Shown piece by piece: positions 60,458 through 64,000 of a DNA stretch of 64,000 nucleotides; within the stretch, counting starts at the first letter, position 1, and every line of letters begins with the position of its first letter. A program made the translations under genes and the position numbers. A model generated the notes under the pieces. It ran no database searches. It was not told the origin of the DNA and was given only the letters and a program-made list of their open reading frames with translations. Where the stretch lies: assembly GCA_019059635.1 (NCBI GenBank), contig JAGVRJ010000010.1, positions 126,501-190,500 on the forward strand, given 5' to 3'. This DNA is from Proales similis. Taxonomy: Eukaryota; Rotifera; Eurotatoria; Ploima; Proalidae.

Positions 60458-62275
60458 TTAGACGTTGAGCTGCAGAGGCTTGACGTAGAGAGTCGAGTCG
60501 GGAAAACGCTGAATGTAGCGGTCGTCGCGCAGGAATTTCACATTGAGAAGCTTTCCGTTGTACCAGGTGGCATTCAGCTTCTGGTAGACGTAGCCGGCCG
60601 CCTTGTTCGACGAGCATTTCACGTAGACGCAGCCTTCTTTGGAGCGAAAGTCGCACGCAATGTGCAAGATCGAGTCGTTGTAGAAGCCCTTCGATGTGGA
60701 GCAGCATTTGAGGAGAATGTCTTGGCGAATGCGGGCGGCGACCGACTGATCGTCGTCTGTAGAGTCGAACATGTTTCTGATCTTGAGGCAAGAAGTCGGA
60801 CTGTTGTTGAGCGCTTTTGAGCGGAGAAATGCGTCGCCCTGCCAGGAGAGGTCCTCTTTGTCCGCCGACTCGGCTTGCCTCTGCTGGTCTAGCTGACTGG
60901 CGGCGGCGTAAATCATGGTGCTGTTGGCGAGGCCGATATTGGGCGTGGCTTCGCGTTTAGAACTCTTGGGCGAAAGAAGAGGCAGACGCCAGCGCCAGAC
61001 AGGCGTCTCTTCGCCCTCAATGAGCATGGTGTCAAGTTGAATTCGACTCTCGTGCTCATGAATGAACTTGACCACTTTGTCCCAGAGCTGGCGGCTCAGC
61101 TTTCGATCGCTCGCCTCCAACATGATGCTGTACGCCTCGCTGATGGGCAAGAACGCCTGAATATTGACCGGGTCGAGTACGTTCAGACTGTGCTGCTTCT
61201 CGACCATGCTGGTCACTTTCTTGACCAGATCGTAGAACAGCTTGTCGCTCTTCTTCTTGTGCTCTTGATAGCGACCGAACACGACGTAGACGCTGAAGAG
61301 CAGAGCTGACACCAACAATAGGACCAGCACTTGACGGTACAGAGTGTAAAGCGACTCTCTCACTCGGCACAAGAACGACTTGTTGCTAATCAGCGAAATG
61401 AGATAGACGCCTTGAAGGGCGTCGTCGGTCTCCTGGTAGGCGCTGTCCACGAGTCGAATGCTCCAGTGCGGATTTCGATTGACCGCTTCGAGCACCGAGT
61501 TCATTGCGAGCCGTCTGTTTGTCTCGCTGCTTATAAAGTCAAACTTCTTCTTGAACAGCTGCTCCACGCTGCTCAAGTGCACGCATTTCTCTTTCATTCG
61601 AATCTGCGACTCGACCTCCTCTCTTTCGTGTGTAATGTCCAAGCAGTCGATTTGACCCGCTTTCTTGCGCATGAACTCGATCAACACTTTGACCAGCTGC
61701 TTGGTCCGCTCGCATTCCGCGTTCTTCATGTCGGCGCAGAACTTGAACTCTTCGCGACGATTCAAATGCTGATTTGACTCGCTCACCAGCTCGACGTCCG
61801 TCTTGTAGTTCGACCTCATTCGAACGTACTGAAGAACGCTCAGAGTGAGAAGTATGGCAAACAGATAGGGCAATACTCTGGTGCTGATTTCTGTCAATTT
61901 TTGAATCACGCTCTTGTCACGAGTGGGCAGCGCATGCTCACTCGGCCCAGCTCGTAGTGGCCGGCGACTTCTGACTGTCGATTTGCTCAATATTTCGTCT
62001 ATTTCCTTTCGATACTTGCTCAAGGTGCGCTCAATTTCTTCCTTTTCCCGAGTTGTGTCGATCAGGCTCGTCTTGATTCGGCTGCCATCACCCGACACCG
62101 AGCGCCGGTACGGGCTTGAAAATGTGCTCTCGCTGGCGTAGTTGCTCGGCATTGCGCTCGTGTTGGCGTCGCAGGTCAACACGTACTCGCTGGCCGGGTC
62201 CATAATTTCAATCACATCGGCGTCGTCCTCTTCTTGCAAATGGACTTTTTTCCGGTAACTCGACCGACCTGTCAT
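60458..62275 (-). CDS. LEMD3: Inner nuclear membrane protein MAN1 (LEMD3), without LEM domain
   Basis: MAN1 is an inner nuclear membrane protein that binds R-Smads and dampens BMP/TGF-beta signalling. This intronless frame gives 605 residues. Two transmembrane helices (VLPYLFAILLTLSVLQYV at about 139; QVLVLLLVSALLFSVYVVF at about 318) bracket a lumenal region with three conserved Cys. The MAN1-Src1 C-terminal winged-helix region follows (WDKVVKFIHEHESRIQ; GEETPVWRWRLP). The C-terminal RRM/UHM-like domain has GCVYVKCSSNKAAGYVYQKLN, ATWYNGKLLNVKFLRDDRYIQRFP, colinear with human LEMD3. LEMD2 lacks this last domain, so LEMD3 is favoured. No LEM domain is present at the N-terminus, and only 451 bp separate it from NELFA. 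Confidence 0.92.
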   Translation of the reverse strand: MTGRSSYRKKVHLQEEDDADVIEIMDPASEYVLTCDANTSAMPSNYASESTFSSPYRRSVSGDGSRIKTSLIDTTREKEEIERTLSKYRKEIDEILSKSTVRSRRPLRAGPSEHALPTRDKSVIQKLTEISTRVLPYLFAILLTLSVLQYVRMRSNYKTDVELVSESNQHLNRREEFKFCADMKNAECERTKQLVKVLIEFMRKKAGQIDCLDITHEREEVESQIRMKEKCVHLSSVEQLFKKKFDFISSETNRRLAMNSVLEAVNRNPHWSIRLVDSAYQETDDALQGVYLISLISNKSFLCRVRESLYTLYRQVLVLLLVSALLFSVYVVFGRYQEHKKKSDKLFYDLVKKVTSMVEKQHSLNVLDPVNIQAFLPISEAYSIMLEASDRKLSRQLWDKVVKFIHEHESRIQLDTMLIEGEETPVWRWRLPLLSPKSSKREATPNIGLANSTMIYAAASQLDQQRQAESADKEDLSWQGDAFLRSKALNNSPTSCLKIRNMFDSTDDDQSVAARIRQDILLKCCSTSKGFYNDSILHIACDFRSKEGCVYVKCSSNKAAGYVYQKLNATWYNGKLLNVKFLRDDRYIQRFPDSTLYVKPLQLNV

Positions 62276-62726
62276 TTTTTTATCACTTGTTCTGTGCCAG
62301 TCCCAAATGTGAACAGATTAGCATCAAGTCAACATAAAATTGCATCATTCTTAAATTACAATCGACGTGGCGAAGCCAACTTGACATTCGACCCACCATT
62401 CCGATTCACCTAAGCAGATTTCATGAAGCCAGCCCGATTTCACCATTATTGGCCGCGGTTTAGCATTGACACTTGACGGACTGAGATTGAAAGATTGACC
62501 AAAATTCGCCGCCATATTCAACAGTCGAAAGTTTCAAAGCATAGAAAGAGAGAGAGACAGAGATTGAGAGGAGTCAATTGGCAAGTTAGTTTTGGACCAG
62601 GCGCAGCGAGCCGTCTTCGAAACGCAGACAGCATACCATAATTGCCTTGAATCAAATCCAGTCTGAGGCGCATAGAAACCTGAATTTTGAAGCATAAGCG
62701 CGCCAGGTGGCTCACAGCAGACGGTT
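62276..62726. promoter_or_regulatory. Divergent LEMD3/NELFA promoter region
   Basis: This 451 bp region separates two diverging genes and should hold both promoters. No LEM-domain exon or other gene is visible in it. Confidence 0.5.
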
Positions 62727-64000
62727 ATGGCCGTGACAAAAGAGGACTCGACTGCTTTATGGCTGCAGAACAAGCTCGCCTCTCCCACCCAGCTCTGGTC
62801 CTTCAGTCCGACTGTGGTCAGTCAATACTCCAGAGAGAAGCTGCTTCTCATCCAGGAGAGCCTAAATGCGCTGGATTCGATTGTAAAAATGAAGTTTCTC
62901 TTGTCGACATTTTACATACCCAAGCGCCATTTCGACGAGGTAAACCAGTTGGTCACCGCTTGTCCTGACCAGTCGAATGAACTGAATCTACTCGTTCATA
63001 GTACAAAGCGATTCTTCTCGACATCATCGAACAGACGATCAAGAACAGCATGGACCAGTGGCTGCTGGCCACTGCTCACTTCTCGCGTTCCTTTTGCACG
63101 TTGCAATTCTTGGACTTGAGGCCATCAGATGACATCGAGCCGTTCAAAGAAGTCTACAATGAACTCAAAATAAAATGTAATCTCGCCAATAGACCAAAGA
63201 ATTGAACTATTTCTCACCAAATTGACCAAATCAAGTCCAAGATTTCTGGGCAACAGACGCCGATCCGCAGAGGCTGTGTCGCTTGCTGCCGGCCGAGTGC
63301 GCCTATCTAAACGAGCACGCACGAACGCTGATAGTGCCCAACGCGTCTCGACTAATCTCGTGCGCGTTCACGCAAAAAAGCGAATACCACGCCGATGATC
63401 TAGACGGCTTCGATAGGCCAGTTGCCGCGTCACTAAACGATCTTGTCGACCGTCCCATGCAGAACGAGGCCGAGTCAAAAGCGCACTTTACACTGGTCGG
63501 CACCGACAAGATCGACCAAGCTCTCCAGTCGCTCAAGCAAAGAGGTTTCACTTTTTTTTACGCTTTGCTCGTCACCCTCAGTCATGCTAACGTTCAACAG
63601 CCAAAGAGAGCGCCAGTTTAAAGTCATTGAAGCATACGAACGATCGTACTGAAGGCATAGATCATCACTTGATGCGCGAAAGAGCCATCCCGTTCGCGCA
63701 CAGATCCAACAAGGAGCTCGATCCGACTGGTGCCATTCTCGGCTCCGATTTAAAGTCAATTTCGCCGGAAATCGCCTCGCATTCGAGTCCCTTTCTCAAG
63801 CGCTCGTCGATCGGCAGTCTGGGCAGTTCGACCATCACTGGCAAATCGTCGGCCAAGAAAGAGGGCGGCATAAAAATACTCGGTGAGCATCTTGGTTGCC
63901 GTCACTAGTTCCAGAGCAATCACTAAAACGAGCACGAAAAAGACGTCGAAGAGCAGTCGGCCACACCAAAAGAGGCGAAACGCAAGCGCAAAGAGATGGA
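62727..64000 (+). CDS. NELFA: Negative elongation factor complex member A, 3' end missing
   Basis: NELF-A binds RNA polymerase II and, with DSIF, holds promoter-proximal paused polymerase. The ATG at 62727 gives MAVTKEDSTALWLQNKLASPTQLW, like human DTGLWLHNKLGATDELW. Exons resolved: 62727..62939, 63002..63175, 63242..63544, 63601..63882, and a partial fifth from about 63943. Conserved blocks are MKFLLSTFYIPKRHFDEYKAI, LLPAECAYLNEHARTL, RAIPFAHRSNKELDP and GGIKILD with EAKRKRKEMD (human GVKLLDIS and EAKRRRKTLD). The HDAg-like N-terminal domain is thus present. The C-terminal part lies beyond the right edge. The last acceptor (ACGAAAAAG) has no pyrimidine tract but restores the conserved frame. 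Confidence 0.92.

Overview
This window is nuclear DNA from a bilaterian animal with a compact genome. Every recognisable gene is a metazoan protein gene, most are split by spliceosomal introns, and there is no operon, Shine-Dalgarno or prokaryotic signal. Where I could fix both splice sites with protein homology, introns are mostly 49-76 nt (two longer ones: 155 nt in TBX20 and 522 nt in SRSF1). Many 3' splice sites lack a pyrimidine tract. Microsatellites (GA/CT, GT, GAC) are frequent. IFT140, CEP72 and a likely axonemal gene point to a ciliated animal. I cannot assign a phylum; a small ciliated invertebrate, possibly a spiralian, is my guess.

Layout, left to right: IFT140 (-, 3' end beyond the left edge), MON1 (-), SRSF1 (+), a PRAS40/AKT1S1/Lobe-like gene (+), ALDH4A1 (-), TBX20 (+), COMMD3 (-), TAO kinase (+), G3BP/Rasputin (-), DNA polymerase theta (+), NDUFA6 (+), DNAJC1 (+), an OATP/SLCO transporter (+), vigilin/HDLBP (-), a spalt-like zinc-finger gene (+), CEP72 (+), an IPxYxGH ciliary-type gene (+), a stomatin-family gene (-), TyrRS/YARS1 (-), MAN1/LEMD3 (-) and NELFA (+, runs off the right edge). 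Genes are packed mainly as divergent pairs sharing 0.4-1.2 kb upstream regions and as tail-to-tail pairs. The two developmental transcription factor genes, TBX20 and the spalt-like gene, have the largest upstream gaps (3.3 and 4.9 kb).

The genes do not form one pathway. The clearest regulatory logic is ciliary: near-perfect RFX X-boxes lie about 160 bp upstream of IFT140, about 145 bp upstream of the IPxYxGH gene, and (two of them) about 120-230 bp upstream of CEP72. No such site was noticed beside the housekeeping genes.

A second theme is domain loss or rearrangement: TyrRS without its EMAPII tail but with an AIMP1-like N-terminal coiled coil, MAN1 without a LEM domain, DNAJC1 without SANT domains, a spalt-like protein with one zinc-finger pair, a polymerase theta with a very short central region, and a PRAS40-like protein without a canonical Akt site. 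Long intronless reading frames (vigilin, SLCO, LEMD3) and a 12-nt microexon in the stomatin gene are further features of gene architecture.
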